Of a stretch of 64,000 nucleotides of DNA, positions 52,884-62,181 are shown in pieces. Source of the DNA: Saccharomyces paradoxus (Eukaryota > Ascomycota > Saccharomycetes > Saccharomycetales > Saccharomycetaceae). Position 1 is the first letter of the stretch; each line of letters begins with the position of its first letter. The notes under the pieces are model-generated. The model saw nothing but the letters and a program-made list of their open reading frames with translations, ran no database searches and was not told where the DNA came from. The stretch covers positions 62,001 to 126,000 of the forward strand of contig NC_047487.1 in the NCBI RefSeq assembly GCF_002079055.1, read 5' to 3'. The translations under genes and the position numbers were made by a program.

Positions 52884-54782
52884 ATGTCAGGAGCAAGATC
52901 AACAACGGCAGGTGCCGTGCCCTCGGCAGCAACAACATCAACAACATCGAACATTAAGGATTCGGACTCTAACGAGTCTCTATATCCCTTGGCTTTGCTA
53001 ATGGATGAGTTGAAACACGATGATATTGCTAATAGAGTGGAAGCGATGAAAAAATTAGATACCATTGCATTGGCTCTCGGTCCTGAAAGAACAAGAACCG
53101 AGCTGATTCCCTTTTTAACGGAAGTCGCGCAAGATGATGAAGACGAGGTGTTTGCCGTCCTAGCCGAACAGCTAGGAAAATTTGTCCCCTACATTGGTGG
53201 TCCTCAATACGCCACGATCCTATTGCCAGTATTGGAAATTTTGGCGTCCGCAGAAGAAACCTTGGTTAGAGAAAAGGCCGTAGATTCTCTGAATAATGTG
53301 GCCCAAGAGCTGTCTCAAGAACAATTATTTAGTGATTTCGTTCCCTTAATTGAACATTTGGCTACTGCAGATTGGTTCTCTTCAAAAGTTTCTGCTTGTG
53401 GACTTTTCAAGTCTGTTATCGTAAGAATCAAAGATGATTCATTGAGAAAAAACATTCTGGCCTTATACTTACAACTCGCTCAAGATGATACTCCAATGGT
53501 GAAAAGAGCCGTCGGTAAAAACCTACCCATCTTGATCGATCTGTTGACTCAAAATTTAGGGCTATCTACAGATGAAGATTGGGATTATATTTCTAATATC
53601 TTCCAAAAGATCATTAACGATAATCAAGATTCTGTCAAATTTCTGGCAGTGGATTGTCTAATTTCTATCTTGAAATTTTTTAACGCTAAAGGTGACGAGT
53701 CTCACACTCAAGATTTATTGAATTCTGCGGTAAAGTTAATTGGTGACGAAGCATGGAGGGTACGTTACATGGCTGCGGATAGATTTTCTGATTTAGCCTC
53801 GCAATTCAGTTCCAACCAAGCATATATCGATGAATTAATACAACCATTTTTGAACCTTTGTGAGGACAACGAAGGAGATGTGAGAGAAGCTGTGGCCAAA
53901 CAAGTATCTGGATTTGCCAAGTTCCTAAATGATCCTTCCATTATATTGAATAAGATCTTACCTGCTGTGCAGAATTTAAGTATGGACGAAAGCGAAACGG
54001 TGAGATCTGCTTTGGCCTCTAAAATTACAAACATTGTATTGCTGTTGAATAAAGACCAAGTCATTAACAATTTTCTTCCGATTTTACTGAATATGTTAAG
54101 AGATGAGTTCCCCGACGTTCGTTTAAATATCATTGCCAGCTTGAAGGTTGTCAATGACGTAATAGGAATTGAGCTATTGTCAGACTCTTTGTTACCAGCC
54201 ATAACTGAATTAGCCAAGGATGTGAACTGGAGAGTTAGAATGGCCATAATCGAATACATTCCTATTCTGGCAGAACAATTAGGCATGCAATTTTTTGATC
54301 AACAGTTGAGCGATTTGTGTCTTTCATGGTTATGGGATACTGTTTATTCCATCAGAGAAGCGGCAGTGAATAATTTAAAAAGATTAACTGAAATATTTGG
54401 CTCAGATTGGTGTCGTGATGAAATCATTTCAAGACTGCTCAAATTTGATCTACAATTACTGGAAAATTTTGTCTCCAGGTTCACAGTACTATCTGCTCTA
54501 ACTACTTTGGTGCCTGTGGTATCGTTAGATGTCGTTACAGAACAACTCTTACCCTTCATTTCTCACTTGGCCGATGACGGCGTTCCAAATATTAGATTTA
54601 ATGTGGCCAAATCCTACGCTGTGATAGTTAAGGCTCTAATTAAGGATGAGGCCAAATATGATGCATTAATTAAGAACACGATTTTACCTTCTTTGCAAAC
54701 GTTGTGTCAGGACGAAGATGTTGATGTAAAATACTTCGCTAAGGAAAGTTTGGCAGAATGCCAACAACTTTTAAAAAATTGA
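52884..54782 (+). CDS. TPD3: PP2A scaffold (A) subunit Tpd3
   Basis: 632 residues (about 635 in S. cerevisiae). HEAT-repeat scaffold that holds the PP2A catalytic subunits (Pph21/Pph22) and the B subunits Cdc55 or Rts1; needed for cell-cycle control, stress response and tRNA transcription. After a Ser/Thr-rich leader of about 35 residues the whole chain is HEAT repeats, about fifteen, with recurrent VREKAVDSLNNVAQE, VRYMAADRFSDLASQ, VREAVAKQVSGFAKF and VRMAIIEYIPILAEQ type helices. The small length difference lies in the N-terminal Thr/Ser/Ala run. It converges on NTG1 with 104 bases between stops. Confidence 0.98.
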   Translation: MSGARSTTAGAVPSAATTSTTSNIKDSDSNESLYPLALLMDELKHDDIANRVEAMKKLDTIALALGPERTRTELIPFLTEVAQDDEDEVFAVLAEQLGKFVPYIGGPQYATILLPVLEILASAEETLVREKAVDSLNNVAQELSQEQLFSDFVPLIEHLATADWFSSKVSACGLFKSVIVRIKDDSLRKNILALYLQLAQDDTPMVKRAVGKNLPILIDLLTQNLGLSTDEDWDYISNIFQKIINDNQDSVKFLAVDCLISILKFFNAKGDESHTQDLLNSAVKLIGDEAWRVRYMAADRFSDLASQFSSNQAYIDELIQPFLNLCEDNEGDVREAVAKQVSGFAKFLNDPSIILNKILPAVQNLSMDESETVRSALASKITNIVLLLNKDQVINNFLPILLNMLRDEFPDVRLNIIASLKVVNDVIGIELLSDSLLPAITELAKDVNWRVRMAIIEYIPILAEQLGMQFFDQQLSDLCLSWLWDTVYSIREAAVNNLKRLTEIFGSDWCRDEIISRLLKFDLQLLENFVSRFTVLSALTTLVPVVSLDVVTEQLLPFISHLADDGVPNIRFNVAKSYAVIVKALIKDEAKYDALIKNTILPSLQTLCQDEDVDVKYFAKESLAECQQLLKN

Positions 54783-54886
54783 TAATAGTTCAAATATATA
54801 CATACATACACATGTATACTTGAATGAATAAAAGGTATACATAATAACAACACGGCCCTGTTTTTTTAATTCCCTCTCACCCACGG

Positions 54887-56086
54887 TTAGTCCTCTCCTT
54901 TAACAGGAATATCATCTTCCAACTTGACCACAGTTTCTTCATTTGTTTTCTCCTCGTGTTCGACATCAATTTCCGCACCCACATCCAATTCAGGTTTCCC
55001 TTCCAGGTATTTTACCCATTTAGGATAACTCATAATATTCTGCTGGATTTCCTTGTATAATTGAGACTGCAAATCCCAATCCAAGGAGTTCCTGAGATCA
55101 TTCGATGGCAAGAATTTTAACATGTCACCAAGATTCCTCGATTTAGTGATTATTTGCCCGAATCCAACCAGCAACCCATTTATTTCTGTCCAAAGCCCCT
55201 TAGGTAGCCAGTTTTGTAATTGAGTTCTTGTCTGATCTGGGGTCTTGCATTTTTGCGGATCTACCCATTTCCAAAGCTTGGTCAATCTATCCACATGAAC
55301 GTCAACGCAAATACCTTCAATCTTGCCCCATGCCTTTTGTAATGTCAAATAAGCCATCTTGGGCCCCACACCGGGCAGGGCCAACAATTCATTAATCGTA
55401 GCTGGAACATCACCTGAATATTGATCTCGAAGGATTTTGCAGGTAGACAAGATATATTTGGCCTTTCTTGTGTGGAACCCAACTGAATGAATCAGTTCGT
55501 CTAGTTTGGTCTCATTGATTTGCAAAACTCCCTCCAATGTCATACCTTCTTCGATATGCAGTTCTTCTATGCAATACTGCATTATGTTAAGCATTGCCAT
55601 TGCGGTTACTTCATCCTTTGTCTGCGATGAGAGCATCACCCCAAGAAGTACTTGTAATCTGTAGTCCCTCGGTGATATTTGGTCTTTCGAGATACCACAC
55701 TTAGAGGCTACCGTCACGGGAACGGATGAGCCGCCAATTATATCGACAGGCGCTAGAATCTTAGACCTCAGCACTCGCATTCTAGCATATGTTTCTTGAA
55801 ACTTGTAGGGGACCTTCGTCGAGGTTGGGGTGAGAAAGATCGAGGGGTCCAATGGTGTGGCCCATCTGTTAGGTACATTTCCGTTTCTAACCACAATCCA
55901 TTCGAAGTATTGCTTATTTGGTAACGACTTGACCCAGTTGATATCTACGGGTTGAGGGATAACCTCTTCTTGCTTGATTTTGGTCCTTTTCTGAGGGAAA
56001 AATTCCGATTCTGACCCAGTTTCAGTCTTTAGCAGCGGTCTTTTCCTTAAAATAGCCATGGATGAGTATTTACAAATCTTTTGCAT
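54887..56086 (-). CDS. NTG1: DNA N-glycosylase / AP lyase Ntg1
   Basis: 399 residues, the expected length. Endonuclease III homologue that removes oxidised pyrimidines and FapyG and cuts abasic sites, in nucleus and mitochondria. Helix-hairpin-helix LPGVGPKMA with catalytic Lys243, and Asp262 in ICVDVHVDRL. The C-terminal Cys4 iron-sulphur loop of EndoIII and Ntg2 is absent, as known for Ntg1. The N-terminus (MQKICKYSSMAILRKRP) is basic and amphipathic, fitting a mitochondrial presequence. A second in-frame Met at residue 10 could give a form with a shorter presequence. KRTKIK near 33-38 is a candidate nuclear signal. Paralogue NTG2. Confidence 0.98.
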   Translation of the reverse strand: MQKICKYSSMAILRKRPLLKTETGSESEFFPQKRTKIKQEEVIPQPVDINWVKSLPNKQYFEWIVVRNGNVPNRWATPLDPSIFLTPTSTKVPYKFQETYARMRVLRSKILAPVDIIGGSSVPVTVASKCGISKDQISPRDYRLQVLLGVMLSSQTKDEVTAMAMLNIMQYCIEELHIEEGMTLEGVLQINETKLDELIHSVGFHTRKAKYILSTCKILRDQYSGDVPATINELLALPGVGPKMAYLTLQKAWGKIEGICVDVHVDRLTKLWKWVDPQKCKTPDQTRTQLQNWLPKGLWTEINGLLVGFGQIITKSRNLGDMLKFLPSNDLRNSLDWDLQSQLYKEIQQNIMSYPKWVKYLEGKPELDVGAEIDVEHEEKTNEETVVKLEDDIPVKGED

Positions 56087-56226
56087 ATTTTTTTTTTGGG
56101 CTGTAAAAGTATATATATATACATATATAGTGGATTATTAAAGAGGAGGCTATTACTAAGTGAAAAAAAAAAAAAAAAATGCCAAAATCAAACTTCGTAT
56201 TTGAACCTAAAAAAGGAGACAGAATG

Positions 56227-56973
56227 TTATAGCACCAATAGAAGCAACAGGAGCACCACTATCAGCACGAGGATGATTAGACAGTTACCATTATCCTTAA
56301 ACCTAGAATTGTTAAAGCCATGCATGGACCGAGAAGCCCTGTTCAAATTTCTACCATTATTATCAATCAAGTTCTCCAAATCCACCAGCAACGAGTCGTT
56401 TTGAGAAACGATTTCATTATTGAGGTCCATGGAAATGTCATGGGTCCTCCCAATAGACTGAGACAGTGTGCCCAAGTGAGAATCCTGCTCTAACAGCTGC
56501 TGCTGCTGGTTGATAAACAGTTCTTGATTGGAGACAATGGGTTGCGGCTGTGACTGCGACTGCGATGGTTCATCCTTGTATGGAACATGCGTGGAAGGTA
56601 GCGGCGACTCCTCGTCCTGTTCATCGTCATCCTTATACATGACCGTAAGCTCTTCATCGTTCTTGAACCGCACTTTTTTCAAAGAGTCTCTGGACACCTC
56701 ATCAGCATTGCTTGCCACCGACTCTTGGAATCTGTACAGCTCCTTGTCAATCGCCGTATCAGGAATTCTATCCAGTATGGTATTGTACCGGGAAATCAGC
56801 GTGCCATCGGATGCACACTTCTGTAACAACTCCAGTATTGAGCTCAATTGTCGTTTCAAAGCAACGTTATCGTTTGAGGTCGGGGCGAGGTTCAACACCG
56901 ACACTAGTCTTGTTCTTTCTTCGACCAGATCAGAGAGCTGGTCCAGTTCATAACCCAGCTTCAACACATCCAT
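56227..56973 (-). CDS. SYN8: Endosomal Qc-SNARE Syn8
   Basis: 248 residues (about 255 in S. cerevisiae). SNARE related to mammalian syntaxin 8 that acts at endosomes with Pep12 and Vti1, partly redundant with Tlg1; degraded through Tul1 or Rsp5-type routes. N-terminal helices 1-95, a variable acidic and Gln/Ser-Pro-rich linker 100-150 (where the shorter length arises), SNARE motif about 160-222 with zero-layer Gln191 ([10 protein letters not shown]), and a very hydrophobic C-terminal anchor 231-248 ([18 protein letters not shown]). It shares a 250-base promoter with DEP1. Confidence 0.96.
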   Translation of the reverse strand: MDVLKLGYELDQLSDLVEERTRLVSVLNLAPTSNDNVALKRQLSSILELLQKCASDGTLISRYNTILDRIPDTAIDKELYRFQESVASNADEVSRDSLKKVRFKNDEELTVMYKDDDEQDEESPLPSTHVPYKDEPSQSQSQPQPIVSNQELFINQQQQLLEQDSHLGTLSQSIGRTHDISMDLNNEIVSQNDSLLVDLENLIDNNGRNLNRASRSMHGFNNSRFKDNGNCLIILVLIVVLLLLLLVL

Positions 56974-57223
56974 ACCGTGTGTGCTTACGCATCTATTTGT
57001 TCTCGTGAGCCCCGTCTCTGGACTTTATCCGTTCGCTATTGTAAAGTCTTAGCCTTTATCTCTAGTTCTTTACCTGCTTTTGCTCTTTCGGGTGATGAAA
57101 GTTGCGCTGGGAAATTTTATTCCCATAGAATGATTTTTAGAAATAATAAACTCATAACAGTGCAACGACCAAGTGCAGGGGAAAGTAGCATAGAAGCAAG
57201 AGGAGACGCATCGATCGCGGCAG

Positions 57224-58441
57224 ATGAGTCAGCAAACACCACAGGAGAGCGAACAGATCACAGCGAAAGAACAAGACATCGATCAAGAGAGCGTATTGAG
57301 CAACATTGACTTCAATACGGATTTGAACCACAATTTGAATTTATCGGAATACTGCATATCCAGTGACGCAGGAACAGAGAAGATGGACAGCGACGAGGAG
57401 AAGTCGTTGGCCAATTTACCAGAGTTGAACTATGCGCCCAAGCTATCCAGTTTGGTGAAGCAAGAAACTCCCACCGAGAGTTTGAAAAGGCCACACGAAG
57501 ATGAGAAAGAGGTGATAGATGAAGCCAAGAAGATCAAAGTGCCGGGGGAGAACGAGGACAAGAGGAAGGAAGAAAGGAATAGCGAAGAAGTGGAAGAAGT
57601 AATTGATGGCAAGGAGAAGAGCGCCGATGCCAGGGACGAGCAAGGGGACGAAGGTGATAACGAGGAGGAAAACAACGAGGAGGAGAATGAAAACGAAAAC
57701 GAGCATACAGCACCGCCTGCATTGGTGATGCCCTCGCCAATAGAGATGGAGGAACAGAGAATGACTGCGTTGAAGGAAATCACCGACATCGAGTACAAGT
57801 TTGCGCAACTGCGCCAGAAACTATATGATAACCAATTGGTGCGGTTGCAAACGGAGCTGCAGATGTGTCTGGAAGGGTCACACCCAGAATTGCAGGTGTA
57901 CTACTCGAAGATTGCCGCAATCCGCGATTATAAGCTACACAGAGCGTATCAGCGACAGAAATACGAGCTTTCATGCATCAACACAGAGACTATGGCTACC
58001 AGAACCTTTATCCACCAGGACTTCCACAAGAAGGTCACCGACCTGCGAGCCAGGCTGCTGAACAGAACCACGCAGACTTGGTACGACATCAACAAGGAAC
58101 GGCGCGACATGGACATCGTCATCCCAGATGTCAATTACCACGTTCCCATCAAACTTGATAACAAGACACTGAGCTGCATCACGGGCTACGCCAGCGCAGC
58201 GCAGCTGCGCTACCCTGGCGAGCCCGTGGCAGAGGACCTCGCTTGCGAAAGCATCGAGTACCGCTACAGAGCCAACCCGGTTGATAAACTCGAAGTTATT
58301 GTGGACCGAATGAGGCTCAATAACGAGATTAGCGACCTTGAAGGTCTGCGCAAATACTTCCACTCCTTCCCAGGTGCTCCCGAGTTGAACCCGCTTAGAG
58401 ACTCCGAAATCAACGACGACTTCCACCAGTGGGCCCAGTGA
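57224..58441 (+). CDS. DEP1: Rpd3L histone deacetylase complex subunit Dep1
   Basis: 405 residues. Component of the large Rpd3 deacetylase complex (with Sds3, Sin3, Ume6, Pho23); mutants misregulate INO1 and other phospholipid genes and derepress meiotic genes. The first 165 residues are acidic and disordered, with a Glu/Asn-rich run at about 140-162. Residues 170-290 are a charged helical region of the Sds3/Dep1 type (ITDIEYKFAQLRQKLYDNQL), predicted to coil. The C-terminal 100 residues (CITGYASAAQLRYPGEPVAE through FHQWAQ) look globular. The coding region is fairly GC-rich in its second half. Confidence 0.96.
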   Translation: MSQQTPQESEQITAKEQDIDQESVLSNIDFNTDLNHNLNLSEYCISSDAGTEKMDSDEEKSLANLPELNYAPKLSSLVKQETPTESLKRPHEDEKEVIDEAKKIKVPGENEDKRKEERNSEEVEEVIDGKEKSADARDEQGDEGDNEEENNEEENENENEHTAPPALVMPSPIEMEEQRMTALKEITDIEYKFAQLRQKLYDNQLVRLQTELQMCLEGSHPELQVYYSKIAAIRDYKLHRAYQRQKYELSCINTETMATRTFIHQDFHKKVTDLRARLLNRTTQTWYDINKERRDMDIVIPDVNYHVPIKLDNKTLSCITGYASAAQLRYPGEPVAEDLACESIEYRYRANPVDKLEVIVDRMRLNNEISDLEGLRKYFHSFPGAPELNPLRDSEINDDFHQWAQ

Positions 58442-58749
58442 CCGCCACCACTGTCCCCATACCACTGCTTTTTTGTTATTCTTAAATATGTTGTAACGCT
58501 ATGTAATTCCACCCTTCATTACTAATAATTAGCCATTCACGTGATACCAGCCAGCTGTGGCGCCACACTTTTTTTCCATAAAAATCCTCGAGGAAAAGAA
58601 AAGAAAAAATATTTCAGTTATTTAAACCAAAAGATGCCTGGGAGATAGAGCTGGTGCCGTGTGAAATCCAGTTTTGAAAGTGCAATTGAGTCCTACACAC
58701 ATAAGCATCCGCACCTTGTATACATATACGCCAAACAAAACAAAAACAT
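58442..58749. promoter_or_regulatory. CYS3 promoter: Cbf1 and Met31/32 sites
   Basis: TCACGTGA at 58537-58544 is a Cbf1 site. Twelve bases on, TGTGGCGCCACA at 58556-58567 is a perfect 12-bp palindrome made of two head-to-head Met31/32 cores (TGTGGC). The pair recruits Met4, the activator of sulphur amino-acid genes, which fits regulation of CYS3 by sulphur supply. They lie about 180-210 bases upstream of the ATG. TTATTTAAA at 58619-58627 is a weak TATA-like element. Confidence 0.8.
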
Positions 58750-59934
58750 ATGACTCTACAAGAATCTGATAAATTTGCTACCAAGGCCATCCATGCCGGT
58801 GAACATGTCGACGTTCACGGTTCCGTCATTGAACCCATTTCTTTGTCAACCACTTTCAAACAATCTTCTCCAGCTAACCCTATTGGTACTTACGAATACT
58901 CCAGATCTCAAAATCCTAACAGAGAGAACTTGGAAAGAGCAGTTGCCGCTTTAGAGAACGCTCAATACGGGTTGGCTTTCTCCTCTGGTTCTGCCACCAC
59001 CGCCACAATCTTGCAATCGCTTCCTCAGGGCTCCCACGCGGTCTCTATCGGTGATGTGTACGGTGGTACCCACAGATACTTTACCAAAGTCGCCAACGCT
59101 CACGGTGTGGAAACTTCATTCACTAACGATCTGTTGAACGATCTACCTCAATTGATAAAGGAGAACACCAAATTGGTTTGGATCGAAACTCCAACCAACC
59201 CTACTTTGAAGGTGACCGACATTCAAAAGGTCGCAGACCTTATCAAGAAGCACGCTGCCGGCCAAGACGTCATCTTGGTTGTCGACAACACTTTCTTGTC
59301 CCCATATATCTCCAACCCATTGAATTTCGGTGCGGACATCGTTGTCCATTCCGCTACAAAGTACATCAACGGTCATTCAGACGTTGTGCTTGGTGTCCTG
59401 GCCACTAATAACAAGCCATTGTACGAGCGTCTGCAGTTCTTGCAAAACGCCATTGGTGCCATCCCATCTCCTTTCGATGCTTGGTTAACTCACAGAGGTT
59501 TGAAGACTTTGCATCTACGTGTCAGACAAGCTGCCGTCAGCGCCATCAAGATCGCTGAGTTCTTGGCATCAGACAAGGAAAACGTTGTCGCAGTCAACTA
59601 CCCAGGTTTGAAAACACACCCTAACTACGACGTGGTGTTGAAGCAACACCGTGACGCCCTTGGTGGTGGTATGATCTCCTTCAGAATCAAGGGTGGTGCT
59701 GAAGCCGCTTCCAAGTTTGCCTCTTCTACAAGACTGTTCACATTGGCCGAGTCTCTTGGTGGTATCGAATCTCTACTGGAGGTGCCCGCTGTTATGACCC
59801 ATGGTGGTATTCCAAAGGAAGCCAGGGAGGCCTCTGGTGTTTTTGACGACTTGATCAGAATCTCCGTCGGTATTGAAGACACTGAAGATCTTTTGGAAGA
59901 CATCAAGCAAGCTTTGAAGCAAGCCACTAGCTAA
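58750..59934 (+). CDS. CYS3: Cystathionine gamma-lyase
   Basis: 394 residues, the expected length. PLP enzyme that splits cystathionine into cysteine, 2-oxobutanoate and ammonia, the last step of transsulphuration, in the cytosol. Cys/Met metabolism PLP family: YEYSRSQNPNRENLE substrate/cofactor loop at 48-62, SSGSATT at 78-84, Asp179 in VVDNTF, and the Schiff-base Lys204 in SATKYINGHSD. Codon use is strongly biased, second only to CDC19 here, so the gene is highly expressed. Few residues differ from S. cerevisiae: Val and Ile in QAAVSAIKIAEF, Ser and Glu near the end, and a final Ser instead of Asn. Confidence 0.98.
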   Translation: MTLQESDKFATKAIHAGEHVDVHGSVIEPISLSTTFKQSSPANPIGTYEYSRSQNPNRENLERAVAALENAQYGLAFSSGSATTATILQSLPQGSHAVSIGDVYGGTHRYFTKVANAHGVETSFTNDLLNDLPQLIKENTKLVWIETPTNPTLKVTDIQKVADLIKKHAAGQDVILVVDNTFLSPYISNPLNFGADIVVHSATKYINGHSDVVLGVLATNNKPLYERLQFLQNAIGAIPSPFDAWLTHRGLKTLHLRVRQAAVSAIKIAEFLASDKENVVAVNYPGLKTHPNYDVVLKQHRDALGGGMISFRIKGGAEAASKFASSTRLFTLAESLGGIESLLEVPAVMTHGGIPKEAREASGVFDDLIRISVGIEDTEDLLEDIKQALKQATS

Positions 59935-60164
59935 TCGTCAATGCCGCGTTACTGGCCTCAACCAGACCTTTAAGTACGATAAAACCCCTGTTATAAATAT
60001 ATATAGTCTAAATATCCATTATTACTGTCCATCGTGTCGGATGATTTTTTTTTTTCAAACAGTTATTATAGTAGCAGAAGTAGTTATATACATATATATA
60101 CGTATATATACATAATGGCATACTCATACGCTTTGAAAGTTGGGCTCGTCGTAGAGAAGTGAAA

Positions 60165-62072
60165 ATGCCTGCTATCTTGAGAACCAGGTCCAAAGAATCC
60201 TCTATAGAGCAAAAGCCTGCTTCCAGAACAAGGACGAGATCGAGAAGGGACAAGCGTAGTCGTGAAGACGATGATGATGATGACGACGATGAGGAAAGTG
60301 ATGGTGCATACGATGAAGTTGGTGACGACTATGACGAGTATGCTTCGAGAGCAAAGCTGGCCACCAATAGGCCGTTTGAAATAGTCGCGGGGCTGCCCGC
60401 TAGTGTGGACCTGCCCAACTATAACTCTTCGCTTACTCATCCACAATCAATTAAAAACTCTGGTGTACTTTACGACTCTCTGGTCAGTTCCAGAAGAACC
60501 TGGATCCAGGGTGAGATGTTCGAACTGTATTGGCGAAGACCCAAGAAAATCGTTAGCGAAACTACGCCCACGGCGGTGGAGAGTCCAACATCAGGAGCGA
60601 TTCCCTTGATACGAGATAAGATGCAGAAAATGTGCGATTGTGTAATGAGTGGAGGTCCTCACACGTTCAAAGTTAGACTGTTCATACTGAAAAATGACAA
60701 AATCGAACAGAAATGGCAAGAGGAGCAAGACTTGAAGAAAAAGGAAAAGGAACTGAAAAGAAAGAACGATGCAGAGGCCAAGAGACTGAGAATGGAGGAA
60801 AGGAAAAAGCAACAACTGCAAAAGAAAATAGCCAAGGAACAAAAACAGCAATTGCAGAAGGAAAATAAAGCTAAACAGAAGTTGGAACAGGAGGCACTGA
60901 AATTGAAAAGAAAGGAACAAATGAAAAAGCTAAAGGAACAAAATAAAAATAAACAGGGGTCGCCTTCTTCCTCTATGCATGACCCAAGAATGATAATGAA
61001 TTTGAATCTGATGGCGCAAGAAGACCCAAAACTAAACACTTTGATGGAAACCGTGGCTAAGGGCCTGGCCAATAATAGTCAATTAGAGGAATTTAAAAAA
61101 TTTATTGAGATTGCCAAAAAAAGATCCCTGGAAGAGAATCCAGTCAATAAGCGTGCAGTGGTTACAACAGTGCGACCCCCACCTCCTTCCAAAACTAAAG
61201 ATGTAGCGGACGCAAACCGGTTAAATTCGATAACCTTGGTGAAAAGTTCGAAAGCCACTGTCGCGGAACCTGACCCAAAGAAAGTTGATGGCGATAATGC
61301 AGAGAGGCAACAGTCCAAAAAGGAAAGAACAATTACCGAATCGGTACAAATAAATATCAAAGAAGAAGAAGATGTGAAAGCAGAAGGTGCGAAAGCAGAG
61401 GATGTAAAAGCAGAAGATCTGAAAGCAGAGGATACACAGAAGAAAGAGGGCAATGAAGTAGTACCGAAAAAGAAAAGAAGAAAAAATGCAATAAAGGAGG
61501 ATAAAGACATGCAATTAACTGCGTTCCAACAGAAATACGTTCAAGGTGCGGAGATCATTCTGGAGTATTTAGAATTTACCCATTCGAGGTATTACCTACC
61601 CAAGAAATCCGTAGTAGAATTTTTGGAGGATACGGGTGAGATTCTGATATCTTGGATTGTCATACACAATTACAAAGAAATTGAGAAGTTCAAAACGAAA
61701 AAAATAAAGGCCAAGCTGAAAGTCGACCAAGAGCAAAACAAGGAAGACTCCAAACAAGAATGCGATATGGAGAAGGAACCCAACTTTAACCCTCTTTTTG
61801 AAGATGATTGTCCTACCCCACTTTATACCCCCATGACAATGAAATTATCAGGCATCCATAAAAGATTTAACCAAATCATCCGAAATAGCGTGTCTCCATT
61901 GGAAGAAGTTGTCAAAGAGATGGAAAAAATTCTGCAAATCGGTACCAGGTTGTCTGGCTATAATCTATGGTACCAGTTGGACGGATATGACGACGAAGCT
62001 TTGAGCGAAAGCTTACGGTTCGAATTAAATGAATGGGAACATGCCATGAGAAGCAGGAGACACAAAAGGTAG
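60165..62072 (+). CDS. SWC3: SWR1 chromatin complex subunit Swc3
   Basis: 635 residues from the ATG at 60165 (about 625 in S. cerevisiae). The frame is open two codons upstream only from a GTG. Subunit of the SWR1 remodeller that exchanges H2A for H2A.Z, placed with Swc2. Basic and acidic disordered N-terminus (1-60), a conserved segment 65-150 (SGVLYDSLVSSRRTWIQGEM), a long Lys/Glu/Gln helix at about 175-265 (KKKEKELKRKNDAEAKRLR), and a conserved C-terminal region from about 455 to the end (LTAFQQKYVQGAEIILEYLE). Residues 404-423 are four tandem five-residue units of KAED type, absent or shorter in S. cerevisiae. Confidence 0.96.
   Translation: MPAILRTRSKESSIEQKPASRTRTRSRRDKRSREDDDDDDDDEESDGAYDEVGDDYDEYASRAKLATNRPFEIVAGLPASVDLPNYNSSLTHPQSIKNSGVLYDSLVSSRRTWIQGEMFELYWRRPKKIVSETTPTAVESPTSGAIPLIRDKMQKMCDCVMSGGPHTFKVRLFILKNDKIEQKWQEEQDLKKKEKELKRKNDAEAKRLRMEERKKQQLQKKIAKEQKQQLQKENKAKQKLEQEALKLKRKEQMKKLKEQNKNKQGSPSSSMHDPRMIMNLNLMAQEDPKLNTLMETVAKGLANNSQLEEFKKFIEIAKKRSLEENPVNKRAVVTTVRPPPPSKTKDVADANRLNSITLVKSSKATVAEPDPKKVDGDNAERQQSKKERTITESVQINIKEEEDVKAEGAKAEDVKAEDLKAEDTQKKEGNEVVPKKKRRKNAIKEDKDMQLTAFQQKYVQGAEIILEYLEFTHSRYYLPKKSVVEFLEDTGEILISWIVIHNYKEIEKFKTKKIKAKLKVDQEQNKEDSKQECDMEKEPNFNPLFEDDCPTPLYTPMTMKLSGIHKRFNQIIRNSVSPLEEVVKEMEKILQIGTRLSGYNLWYQLDGYDDEALSESLRFELNEWEHAMRSRRHKR
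61374..61433 (+). repeat. 15-bp coding minisatellite in SWC3
   Basis: Four tandem 15-base units encode VKAEG, AKAED, VKAED and LKAED. Synonymous differences between units show they are not freshly duplicated. The repeat accounts for most of the extra length of SWC3 relative to what I recall of S. cerevisiae. Confidence 0.85.
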
Positions 62073-62181
62073 TGTGTCCGATTATTTTATTCTGCTTTAA
62101 CGCCATTATGATTATACACGTTGCATTACTTACTTTTTTACTTGTATATTAAAACCTTTACTTTATTTTTCGTATCACTCA

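Noticed and set aside
57971-58465. 164-codon minus-strand ORF antisense to DEP1
   Set aside because: It lies entirely opposite a conserved gene in its GC-rich part and has no recognisable composition or motif.
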